Origin: Candidatus Aminicenantes bacterium UBA2190
GTDB lineage: Bacteria; Acidobacteriota; Aminicenantia; UBA2199
Length of the DNA stretch: 53,881 nucleotides
Assembly: GCA_002335385.1 (NCBI GenBank)
Contig: DCVK01000029.1
Coordinates: 1 to 53,881 of the forward strand
Direction: 5' to 3'
Part shown: piece by piece, positions 6,091 through 13,021 of the stretch
Numbering within the stretch: the stretch's first letter is position 1
Layout of the letters: each line of letters starts with the position of its first letter
Position numbers and translations under genes: made by a program
Notes under the pieces: generated by a model
Database searches by the model: none
Told to the model about the DNA's origin: nothing
Seen by the model: only the letters and a program-made list of their open reading frames with translations

Positions 6091-7261
6091 GACGTTCGAG
6101 GCGCTGCGGCAAGCTCCGCCTGCGGGTGGGCGGGAAATCGCCCCGCCGTTCCGCTTCGGCGCACAGGTAATCGGGATGGATCAATTCTCCGGAAAGCACA
6201 TAGTTCATGGCGACGCACATGGTCAGGCAGCGCCGGGCGTGGACGCAATCGCCGCAGATTCCCGGAAAATCGCCATTCAGGTCCTGCCGCAGTTTTACCA
6301 GGGTGGGATGCCGCGACCAGACGCTGCGCAGGTCATCCTCGCCCAGCCGCCCGAAGCACAGCTCGGGAATACTCCGGCCGATACCGCACAGCGCCATCTC
6401 GCCGTTGCCCAAAATGCCGAGAATGTTGAGCACGCGGCATTCGCCACCGGCGCTTCCCGCGCGCAGGATCCCCTGGATGGAGGACAGGGCCGGCGGGACG
6501 GAAATATGCAAGGGGATCGGCGTGCGCGCCTGCAATTCACCCCTGACAAATCGCGTCAGGCCCAGGATCTCGTCATAATGAAGGGTTTCCCCCTGCTGTT
6601 CCATGGCCTTGCCGCGACCGCTGGGGGTCACCGGATTGAATTTCACGGAGCCGGCGCCCAGGCTGACGGCCAGCCTCACCAAATCCTCCACCTCGTGGAT
6701 ATTGCCCCGATGCGGGCACATGATGACCTGGGGCCGGAATCCGGCCTGGACCAGATTGCCGATCCCCTGCAACGCGGCGTGAAAAGAGCCCGGCACGCCG
6801 CGGAAACGGTCGTGGACATCGGGCCTGGCGCTGTCCAGGCTGGTCGACACGAACCACATGGTGGTAGCGTTCTTCAAGTGCCTGGCCAGATCCGCGTCGA
6901 TCAGCGTGGCGTTGGTCTCCATGGTCAGCCGGATGTTCTCCCCGCTCAAGTAATCGACCAGTTCGACGAAGCGCGGGTGGAGGACCGGCTCACCGCCCGT
7001 AAGCTTGGCATTGCTCAGGCCCAGCGTTTTCCCCTCCCGGACCGCCAGCTTCAGCAAGTCTAGATCGAGGCAGTCGCCCGGAGAGGGCCTGCCGTTCACG
7101 AAGACCGGCGTGATCCAGCAGTGGCGGCAGGCCAGGTTGCAGCCGTTGGTGACATAAAGGTAAAAGGTGAACAGCGGCGGCACGCCCTCGGGCAGATCAT
7201 GCATTCGGGCTTCATCATCCGTTGCCGGCCCGGCATTCACCCCACGATTATCTTTTTTCAT
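6080..7261 (-). CDS. Radical SAM/SPASM peptide-modifying enzyme (set B, second)
   Basis: This is a 393-residue radical SAM enzyme with CNLACRHC (C41, C45, C48), LTGGEPVLHP as the SAM loop and a C-terminal Cys set (GECRVL, ALCGIG, CGDCVHARRCLTMC, YLCAEAE) of the SPASM/twitch type. I chose ATG7261 because it overlaps the end of the tandem PqqD gene by 14 nt and follows a GGGGAAGTGG ribosome-site-like stretch. The open frame runs to 7360, but that part lies in another frame of the PqqD gene. An internal ATG 19 codons in is a weaker option. It is less like the set A enzymes than they are like each other. Its probable substrate is precursor B. Confidence 0.82.
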   Translation of the reverse strand: MKKDNRGVNAGPATDDEARMHDLPEGVPPLFTFYLYVTNGCNLACRHCWITPVFVNGRPSPGDCLDLDLLKLAVREGKTLGLSNAKLTGGEPVLHPRFVELVDYLSGENIRLTMETNATLIDADLARHLKNATTMWFVSTSLDSARPDVHDRFRGVPGSFHAALQGIGNLVQAGFRPQVIMCPHRGNIHEVEDLVRLAVSLGAGSVKFNPVTPSGRGKAMEQQGETLHYDEILGLTRFVRGELQARTPIPLHISVPPALSSIQGILRAGSAGGECRVLNILGILGNGEMALCGIGRSIPELCFGRLGEDDLRSVWSRHPTLVKLRQDLNGDFPGICGDCVHARRCLTMCVAMNYVLSGELIHPDYLCAEAERRGDFPPTRRRSLPQRLERHAP

Positions 7262-7850
7262 CCACCACTTCCCCGATGAATCCCTTGCCCTGCAGCTCGG
7301 AGACAAAACCGTCGACGTCTTTTTCAACCCGATCTGAAGGCACATCCTCGCAAGTCTCATTTAAATGGCTCACAATATCGGCCCTGGTCCTGGGATGGAC
7401 CTGAATGAATTTCCAAATGAGCAGGCCGATGGGGTTGACGATCTGCAGACCGTTCGTGTCGGCATCGAACAATATGCCGCCGTCCTCCTCTTCGCGCAGG
7501 GATATCCTGGAATTGGCCAGCAGGCTTGCCGATTGATCCATCTTCTTTCTCCTCCTGAATGTTACTCTCGCTGCAGGCTTGACGGCTCCCTGGTCGCCAA
7601 GGTCCGCGATGAGCTTCTGGACATCCCTTCTTGCCACTTTCTCCTGAATGGCAAAATCCCGGGATGTCCTTTTGATCACCTGCTTCAGGCTTCTCCTGCC
7701 ATTCAGCAGGCGCAGGATCCGCCTGGCCGAATGGTTGATCTCGACGATCTTCTTCTGCCGGGCCAGGAACATCAGCGAGCCGTCATCAAAATCCTCAATG
7801 GCCGCCTCGTCCTGAAGCGCGTAGCGGAGATCTTCATTGACCGGTATCAT
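7248..7850 (-). CDS. Tandem double PqqD-like recognition protein
   Basis: This 200-residue protein has two PqqD-like halves. Half 1 (about 1-95) contains DDGSLMFLARQKKIVEIN, then SARRILRLLNGRRSL and a terminal helix. Half 2 (about 105-200) contains EDGGILFDADTNGLQIVN, then PIGLLIWKF and FVSELQGKGFIG. Half 2 resembles the stand-alone PqqD at 4121-4465. The halves are joined by a basic linker (FRRRKK). That linker is encoded by a strong AGGAGGA ribosome site followed by an in-frame ATG, so half 2 may also be made alone. The gene lies 19 nt downstream of the fused radical SAM gene and overlaps the next radical SAM gene. Two leader-binding modules may serve two enzymes or two binding sites. Confidence 0.78.
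   Translation of the reverse strand: MIPVNEDLRYALQDEAAIEDFDDGSLMFLARQKKIVEINHSARRILRLLNGRRSLKQVIKRTSRDFAIQEKVARRDVQKLIADLGDQGAVKPAARVTFRRRKKMDQSASLLANSRISLREEEDGGILFDADTNGLQIVNPIGLLIWKFIQVHPRTRADIVSHLNETCEDVPSDRVEKDVDGFVSELQGKGFIGEVVDEKR
7539..7556 (-). promoter_or_regulatory. Strong internal ribosome site and start codon inside the tandem PqqD gene
   Basis: On the minus strand AGGAGGA (7556-7550) is followed after 8 nt by ATG at 7541-7539, in frame with the second PqqD half. Initiation here would give a 97-residue single-domain PqqD protein from the same gene. The purine run also encodes the Arg/Lys linker, so the match to the 16S rRNA tail could be partly coincidental. Confidence 0.45.
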
Positions 7851-7869
7851 CCGATGATAAGGACGAGCA

Positions 7870-9309
7870 TCAGGATTTCCCCCAGGGCACGGTCTCCGAG
7901 GTCAGGCCGGTCGCATTCAGGAAATTCCGGTAGCAGTCGTGGGGATTGGCCATGTTGAAGTTGCCGGTCATGGTGTACGCCAATCCCGGGCAGCTGCCAT
8001 TGCAATAGGGGGCCCATTCGCAATCCTCGCAGCCGGGAACGCTCGTCATCGGGATCTGCCGCCGGTCCTTGAGCGCCTGCAGCGTGGGATCGGTCTTCCA
8101 AATGGTTCGAATGGAATCCCGGTTGATGCGCCCGAGCTCCAGCCCGGCCAGCATGTTGCAGGGCGAGATGATGCCGTCGTGGTGCACCGCCAGCTTGTTG
8201 TACATGCAGCCGCAGGCGCTCAGGAAGCCCATTTGCCAGCGCATGGCTTTTTCGCCGGTGGCCTTCGCATGCTCCATCTCGCCGTACGATTTCCACTTGG
8301 CCAATGGCCCGGCCGTGGCATTGATGCGGCCGTCGTATTCCTTCTCCAGGCGGATCAATGTTTTCATCGCCTGGAATTGCTGCTGCGGCAGCAGGGTGAT
8401 GCCGGCTTGGTTGTCGCAGCCCGCCCCCATGGGCATGGCATCGTTGGTACCGAAGCTGTGCAGGCCGATATCATTCAGAAGCAAGGCGGCGATGTTGTCG
8501 AGATCATCCACGTTGTGGCGGTTGATGGTCACCCGCGTGGTCACCGGGAAACCAGCTTCCTTCAACATGCGCAATCCTTTGATCGCGCGTTTGAAAGAAC
8601 CCGCGCCCCGGCTCTTGTCATGAATTTCGGCGCAAGAGCCGTCAATGGAAACTTGGATGGAACTCAACCGTTGCCTGCGTTCCTTCTCCTCGAACAGGGC
8701 GAGGGTCTTCTCGCTGATCAGGGTGCCGTTGGACAGGATCGAGAAACTCATTCGCTTCTCGATGATGCGGTCGATCAGTTCAAAGAGGTCCCTGCGAACG
8801 AACACTTCGCCGCCGCTCAGGGTCAGGGTGCGCACGCCCAGGCGGCCGAGTTCGTCAAAAAAAGTGAACCACTCTTCCAGGGACAGGTCGGGGCGATCGT
8901 GCATCTCGTGGGCGTAGAAGCAATAATCACAATGGAGGTTGCACTTGCCGGTCAAGGAAATATCGAAATCTACCGGACTGTCGGAGATCTCCGCGTACCC
9001 TTCAGCGGCCAGCCGCCGGCCATCCTTGGCGATCTCAATGAAATTGCTCTCCAGCAGCTCACCCATGAACTCACGGACATCTTTAAAGATATCTTCAAAG
9101 GACGCCCCCTCAAAATCATCGAGCAGGGCGCGGGCGAGTTCCTCGGCGCTGTTGCCGCCGTCGAGTTTCTGCCAGACCGAAAAAGCCGTTTGATTGATAA
9201 CTTTTTCACGACCCGTGTCCGGGTTGTAAAGGAGGGCGTTGTCGCCCCGGCGGCACGCGGAGATTTTCTGAGCCCTTCTGTATTTTATCCGAATGTCGAG
9301 TTCCGTCAT
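7870..9309 (-). CDS. PqqD-radical SAM-SPASM fusion peptide maturase (set B, first)
   Basis: This is a 479-residue three-part enzyme. Residues 1-95 are a PqqD-like domain (GDNALLYNPDTGREKVIN, then TAFSVWQKLDGG and a helix ending LLESNFIEI). Residues 112-330 are the radical SAM barrel with CNLHCDYC (C123, C127, C130) and LTLSGGEVF. The C-terminal part is a SPASM domain (ACGCMYNK, SPCNML, CEDCEWAPYCNGSCPG, HDCYRN). Fusion of a leader-binding domain to a SPASM maturase strongly supports ribosomal-peptide modification. It is the first gene of set B, behind a good promoter at 9366-9394. The ATG at 9309 lacks a clear Shine-Dalgarno. Confidence 0.88.
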   Translation of the reverse strand: MTELDIRIKYRRAQKISACRRGDNALLYNPDTGREKVINQTAFSVWQKLDGGNSAEELARALLDDFEGASFEDIFKDVREFMGELLESNFIEIAKDGRRLAAEGYAEISDSPVDFDISLTGKCNLHCDYCFYAHEMHDRPDLSLEEWFTFFDELGRLGVRTLTLSGGEVFVRRDLFELIDRIIEKRMSFSILSNGTLISEKTLALFEEKERRQRLSSIQVSIDGSCAEIHDKSRGAGSFKRAIKGLRMLKEAGFPVTTRVTINRHNVDDLDNIAALLLNDIGLHSFGTNDAMPMGAGCDNQAGITLLPQQQFQAMKTLIRLEKEYDGRINATAGPLAKWKSYGEMEHAKATGEKAMRWQMGFLSACGCMYNKLAVHHDGIISPCNMLAGLELGRINRDSIRTIWKTDPTLQALKDRRQIPMTSVPGCEDCEWAPYCNGSCPGLAYTMTGNFNMANPHDCYRNFLNATGLTSETVPWGKS

Positions 9310-9365
9310 CTGCGAGCCAATGATCCCCCGATCGATTGCGCCTTCGGCAAGAATCGTCAGGAGGT

Positions 9366-9394
9366 AGTTTATGGTAATCTTGGGGACTTGTCAA
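9366..9394 (-). promoter_or_regulatory. Putative sigma-70 promoter for RiPP set B
   Basis: On the minus strand: perfect TTGACA (9394-9389), 17-nt spacer, TAAACT (9371-9366, four of six). It would start the mRNA near 9359, about 50 nt before the first gene of the set. Confidence 0.55.
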
Positions 9395-9407
9395 ACGGAT
9401 ATCGCAG

Positions 9408-9655
9408 GGGCGAGAGGCGAGAGGCTTGAGGCGAGAGGAAGATCGTAATACGTTATGCGTTAGGCGTTATGCGAAAGAACTATAGATGGCAGGTTCTTTT
9501 CTTACCGTAAACCGTCTACCGTAAACCGATTTCAACTAACGGCACTGTCACTAACACTGGATTCCGTTCTGGTCTCCGGCTACCACGATCACTATCACTA
9601 CCACTTGGATCTCGTTTTTAATTCTTGCTGACACGGACACTGTCACTGACACTGA
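9408..9655. repeat. Intergenic composite repeat R1
   Basis: The 368-nt gap between set B and the ABC gene holds no gene. It is a chain of short phrases that recur elsewhere in the window: GGCGAGAGGCGAGAGG, a GCGTTATGCG-type phrase, ACCGTAAACCGTCTACCGT, TCCGGCTACCAC followed by ATCACTACCACTTGGAT, and GACACTGTCACTGACACTG. The last 140 nt run in the same order as 19643-19800. It is less GC-rich than the genes around it. No terminal inverted repeat or transposase is visible. Confidence 0.75.
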
Positions 9656-9663
9656 GAATGATC

Positions 9664-9669
9664 TATAAT
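9664..9669 (+). promoter_or_regulatory. Perfect -10 box just before the ABC exporter
   Basis: TATAAT at 9664-9669 ends 8 nt before ATG9678, with no Shine-Dalgarno between them. No good -35 is seen at the right distance; the upstream sequence is repeat R1. If used, the mRNA would start within about 2 nt of the ATG. Confidence 0.45.
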
Positions 9670-9677
9670 TACCTCCA

Positions 9678-11492
9678 ATGAAATCCTGGCTCTCATACCT
9701 GAAAGGCGCATGGGCGCGCAAGATGCCCGCGGACAAGATCAGTTCGTCGGCACAGGACAAGAAAGAGACCCGCGACGCCCTGAAGAACCTGCTGCCGATC
9801 ATCAGGCGCCACTGGAAGAAGGGGGCGCTGGGGGCGGCGCTGATCCTTCTCACCTCGCTGCTGGCCTTCCCCGGGCCGATGATCATCCGCTTCCTGATCG
9901 ACAAGGTGATCCTGGGCAAGCAGCTGCAACTGCTGCTGGGCGTGGTCCTGCTGCTGGCGGCGATCAAGATCGCCGGCATCCTCTTCGGCATATTGCAGGG
10001 ATACTATTTCACCCGCTTCGAGCAGGAGGTGCTGCTGGAGATCCAGCAGACCCTGTTCGACCGCACCCTGCGCCTGCCCAAGGCCTTCTTCGACGGCAAG
10101 GAGACCGGCTACCTGATGTCGAGGCTGCTGGGCGACGTCAACGGCGTGCGCTGGTTCTTCTCCTCGACCATCGTCCACATTTTCACCCAGTCCATTCGCT
10201 TCGCGGGCGGCGCCGTCTTCCTGGTCTACCTGAACTGGCGCCTGGCGCTGGCCGTGCTGGTGGTGCTGCCGCTGATGTTCGCGGCGGTGCGCTTCTTCGG
10301 CCGCAAGATGCGCGTGCTGAGCCACCACGGCATGGAGCGCCACGCCGAGGTCTACCAGTCGGTGCAGGAGTCTCTCTCGCAAACCTCCCTGATCAAGGCC
10401 TTCGCCACCGAGAAAAGGACGCTGAACTCGCTGACCGGCAAGCTGCGCGCCTCGCTGCAGCTGGGCATGGAGCAGAACGTCTTCGGCTCGCTGGCCAACC
10501 TGGCCATCGGCTTCGGCCCCGACCTGGCCCATTTGATCGTCCTAGTCGGCGGCGCCGTCCTGATCATCCGCGGCGAGTGGAGCGTGGGTTCACTTCTCGC
10601 CTTCCAGTCCTATGTCGGCTTCGTCTACGGCCCGGCCCAGTTCCTGGCCACGGCCAACTTCCAGATGCAGAACGCCCTGGCCTCGCTGGAGCGCGTGTCG
10701 GCATTGTTCGACGTCGTCCCCGAGGAGAACGAGGAGACGGGCGAGAAGATCGGGCACCTGCGCGGCGAGGTGGAGTTCCGCAATGTCGGCTTCTCCTACA
10801 ACGGCAAGGAGACGGTATTGGCGGATGTTTCGTTCTCGGTCCGGGCGGGCGAGCACGCAGCCATCGTCGGCCCCAGCGGCGTGGGCAAGACCACCCTGGT
10901 CAGCCTGCTGCTGCAGTTCTACCGCCCGCAAAAAGGGGAGATTCTCGTTGACGGCCGGCCGTCGATCGAGTACGAACTGCGCTCGCTGCGCCGGCGCATC
11001 GGCTACGTCCCCCAGTCGCCGACATTGCTGAAAGGGACGATCGCCGACAACCTGCGCTACGGCGACCCCGAGGCCAGCGACAGCGAATTGGAAAAAGCGG
11101 CCCGGGCCGCCGGCATCCACGACTTCATATCCTCATTGCCCGAGGGCTACCAGGCACTGGTCGGCGAGCGCGGCGTCAACTTCTCCGAGGGGCAGAAGCA
11201 GCGCCTGGCCATCGCCCGCGCCCTGGTCAAGGACCCCGACATCGTGATCCTCGACGAGCCGACAGCGGCCCTGGACTCGCAGACCGAGGCCTCGATCTTC
11301 GCCACCCTGCCCGAAATGGTGCGCGGCAAGACGCTGTTCATCGTCGCCCACCGCCTGAGCACCATCCGCCAGAGCGACCGCATCCTCTACTTCAACGACA
11401 GGGGGCTGGTGGGGGACGGGCGGCATGAGGAGCTCAAGAAAAATTGCCCGTATTACCAGGAACTGCTCAGGAGCCAGGAAGTCAAGAACTGA
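9678..11492 (+). CDS. ABC exporter, fused membrane and ATPase domains
   Basis: This 604-residue type IV ABC half-transporter works as a dimer. A cytoplasmic N-terminus precedes a six-helix membrane domain (about 45-330). The nucleotide domain has Walker A VGPSGVGKTT (about 397-406), a Q-loop region, signature FSEGQKQRLA (SEGQ instead of SGGQ), Walker B IVILDEPTAALD and the H-loop VAHRLSTI. There is no C39 peptidase domain at the N-terminus, so it does not cut leaders itself. It is divergent from RiPP set B and may export the mature peptide, but MsbA-like lipid A or multidrug export is equally possible on sequence alone. Confidence 0.85.
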   Translation: MKSWLSYLKGAWARKMPADKISSSAQDKKETRDALKNLLPIIRRHWKKGALGAALILLTSLLAFPGPMIIRFLIDKVILGKQLQLLLGVVLLLAAIKIAGILFGILQGYYFTRFEQEVLLEIQQTLFDRTLRLPKAFFDGKETGYLMSRLLGDVNGVRWFFSSTIVHIFTQSIRFAGGAVFLVYLNWRLALAVLVVLPLMFAAVRFFGRKMRVLSHHGMERHAEVYQSVQESLSQTSLIKAFATEKRTLNSLTGKLRASLQLGMEQNVFGSLANLAIGFGPDLAHLIVLVGGAVLIIRGEWSVGSLLAFQSYVGFVYGPAQFLATANFQMQNALASLERVSALFDVVPEENEETGEKIGHLRGEVEFRNVGFSYNGKETVLADVSFSVRAGEHAAIVGPSGVGKTTLVSLLLQFYRPQKGEILVDGRPSIEYELRSLRRRIGYVPQSPTLLKGTIADNLRYGDPEASDSELEKAARAAGIHDFISSLPEGYQALVGERGVNFSEGQKQRLAIARALVKDPDIVILDEPTAALDSQTEASIFATLPEMVRGKTLFIVAHRLSTIRQSDRILYFNDRGLVGDGRHEELKKNCPYYQELLRSQEVKN

Positions 11493-11502
11493 AAAAGGGA
11501 AG

Positions 11503-11709
11503 TGGCGAGGGGCGAGGGGATACCACGAAGCCGAAGGTTCCATGTTCCGCGTTCCATGTTCCAAGTTGGCAACTGATGTACTTGATTATTTGGAATTTGG
11601 TGCGTGGAATGTAAGTCCTGATATTGACTTTTTCTGACCGTCTACCGTACACCGTCAACCGTATACCGATTGCTTTCATTCGTTTGCTGACACTGTCACT
11701 GACACTGTT
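11503..11709. repeat. Intergenic composite repeat R2
   Basis: This fills the 220-nt gap between two convergent genes. It contains GGCGAGGGGCGAGGGG, a GTTCCATGTTCC tandem, a GGAATTTGGTGC phrase, TAAGTCCTGATATTG with CTTTTTCTGACCG, an ACCGT-phrase tandem and GACACTGTCACTGACACTG. The stretch from about 11611 to 11670 is nearly the same as 19616-19676. It abuts the stop codon of the gene at 11713. No terminator was recognised. Confidence 0.75.
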
Positions 11710-11712
11710 CCT

Positions 11713-12336
11713 TTAAAAGCCCAACAACGTGTTCACCAGCCGTCCAAGCGGTATGGTAATGAAATCAAAGAAATTGAAATATACGCCGGCGAGCAGTAAG
11801 AGAAAGCCAAATGGCTTGATATCCTCGAATGAAGAAAGGGCGTCGCCACCCAGAAGCTGCTCGGCGGCGCCGCTGGCGGCCAGCGGCGGGATGGGCAGCA
11901 GGTTGAAGACGGCCAGGCCGGCATTGGTCAGGCAGAAGAACGGCAGGACCTGCACCAGGAGCGGCGAGGTCAGCAGGCCGGCGGCATTTAGTCCATGGAA
12001 GGCGCCGATGCCGGCCAACGCCAGAAGCAGGTTTACCGCCGGACCGGCCAGGGAGATCAGCAGGGCATCGCGGCGCGGGCTGCGCAGCTTGTCGACGTCC
12101 AGGTCCAGGAAACGCGTCCAGCCCAGCACCGGCTGGCCACGGAACAGAAGGAAGGCAGGGAGCAATACGCTGCCGACCCAATCAACGCGGGCAAAAGGGT
12201 TTTCAACCGAGCGCTGCCGGGAAGCGGCTTCGCCGTCGCCGCAGCGGCCGGCCATCCATATGCGCACCCTGTCGTGGAGCCATAGGGAAAAAACGACGAT
12301 GGCCAGTCTCAGAGCTAGATCAAATAAGCGCCTCAC
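11713..12336 (-). CDS. Site-2 protease (M50)-like membrane protein, catalytic motifs degenerate
   Basis: This 207-residue, multi-helix membrane protein is related to small M50 site-2 proteases. Homology is visible in the first helix with H21, the PAVNLLLALAG stretch and NLLPIPPL near residue 165. The zinc site is broken: HExxH reads HDRVR (second His lost, Glu to Asp) and the family NLLPIPPLDG reads NLLPIPPLAA (third ligand Asp lost). It is therefore probably not an active protease and may keep a chaperone or binding role. The start is GTG12336 with GGAAG just upstream. It follows the lipoprotein gene by 33 nt, probably in one operon. Confidence 0.65.
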   Translation of the reverse strand: MRRLFDLALRLAIVVFSLWLHDRVRIWMAGRCGDGEAASRQRSVENPFARVDWVGSVLLPAFLLFRGQPVLGWTRFLDLDVDKLRSPRRDALLISLAGPAVNLLLALAGIGAFHGLNAAGLLTSPLLVQVLPFFCLTNAGLAVFNLLPIPPLAASGAAEQLLGGDALSSFEDIKPFGFLLLLAGVYFNFFDFITIPLGRLVNTLLGF

Positions 12337-12369
12337 TTCCGGACGGACGGTGATCCGCTGGCAGCGGCA

Positions 12370-12786
12370 TCACAGCTGGCTAAAGAGCGTCAGCCTCTCC
12401 TTGACCCAATCGGGCATCTTGGAGGCGTATAGGGAATCGTGGGAAAGATCGGCGATGTTCTCGTCGATCTTGGCCGGGGTGTTGTCCTTGAAGCTGTACT
12501 TCTTGTCCTTGGCGAGCAGGCCGACGATCGGTCCGCAGCCTTTCTTCACTTTCACCAATTCGGTCTCGGGGGTCGGGCATCCAAGGATGACTTCCTTCTT
12601 CTTGTCCTCGTCCTGGTAGCGGATGACGATCAACTCCGGGGTCACCGAGAGCAGTTCGCCCTTCAAGGTCCTGTCCTGGATACTGATCTTGACCTGCTTC
12701 CCTTCCGGAAGCCCGCCGGCTACTGGGAAGCAGGCGCACCCCGAGAGGATCAATGAAACCGAAAGGAGAAGCAATATTTTTTTCAT
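12370..12786 (-). CDS. Small lipoprotein of unknown function
   Basis: This 138-residue protein has a clear lipoprotein signal: MKKILLLLSVSLILSGC, lipobox LSGC with the lipidated Cys at 17. The mature part includes VKISIQDRTLKGELLSVTPELIVIRYQDE, which looks like a small beta-barrel of the SH3/Sm kind, followed by a Cys pair region and an amphipathic C-terminus. I recognise no named family. GGAGG lies 7 nt before the ATG. It is probably exported and anchored in the inner or outer membrane, and co-transcribed with the site-2-protease-like gene. Confidence 0.75.
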   Translation of the reverse strand: MKKILLLLSVSLILSGCACFPVAGGLPEGKQVKISIQDRTLKGELLSVTPELIVIRYQDEDKKKEVILGCPTPETELVKVKKGCGPIVGLLAKDKKYSFKDNTPAKIDENIADLSHDSLYASKMPDWVKERLTLFSQL

Positions 12787-12810
12787 GATAAACCTCCGCT
12801 TTCTTGTTTC

Positions 12811-12839
12811 AAATTAGCACATGACAACCCGGTTTGCAA
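12811..12839 (-). promoter_or_regulatory. Possible promoter for the lipoprotein gene
   Basis: Minus strand: TTGCAA (12839-12834), 17 nt, TAATTT (12816-12811) preceded by TGC (extended -10). The -10 is a weak match. The rest of the 235-nt gap to the S46 gene holds only the opposing promoter. Confidence 0.35.
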
Positions 12840-12956
12840 GTCGGGAAAAAAGTAAATGCCACCCCGACCGTCGTCTCCTGAACTTCGACCTTGGCCAGCG
12901 CCGCTGTCGCCATTCCGCCCGCCGTCAGTCATAGGCCGAGTTCACGTCATCGGTCA

Positions 12957-12985
12957 TTGAAATCCCCGCCGCGGCAAGGTATAAT
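12957..12985 (+). promoter_or_regulatory. Strong sigma-70-like promoter for the S46 peptidase operon
   Basis: TTGAAA (12957-12962), 17 nt, perfect TATAAT (12980-12985). Start of transcription near 12992, then AAGGAG about 7 nt before ATG13022. Confidence 0.75.
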
Positions 12986-13021
12986 TCAGCGATCCCCGAC
13001 TTGTTAATTAAGGAGCTTCCC

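Noticed and set aside
9408..9655. Repeated short phrases that could be taken for a CRISPR array
   Set aside because: The units are 6-20 nt, of unequal kind and without constant repeats separated by unique spacers. No cas genes are present.
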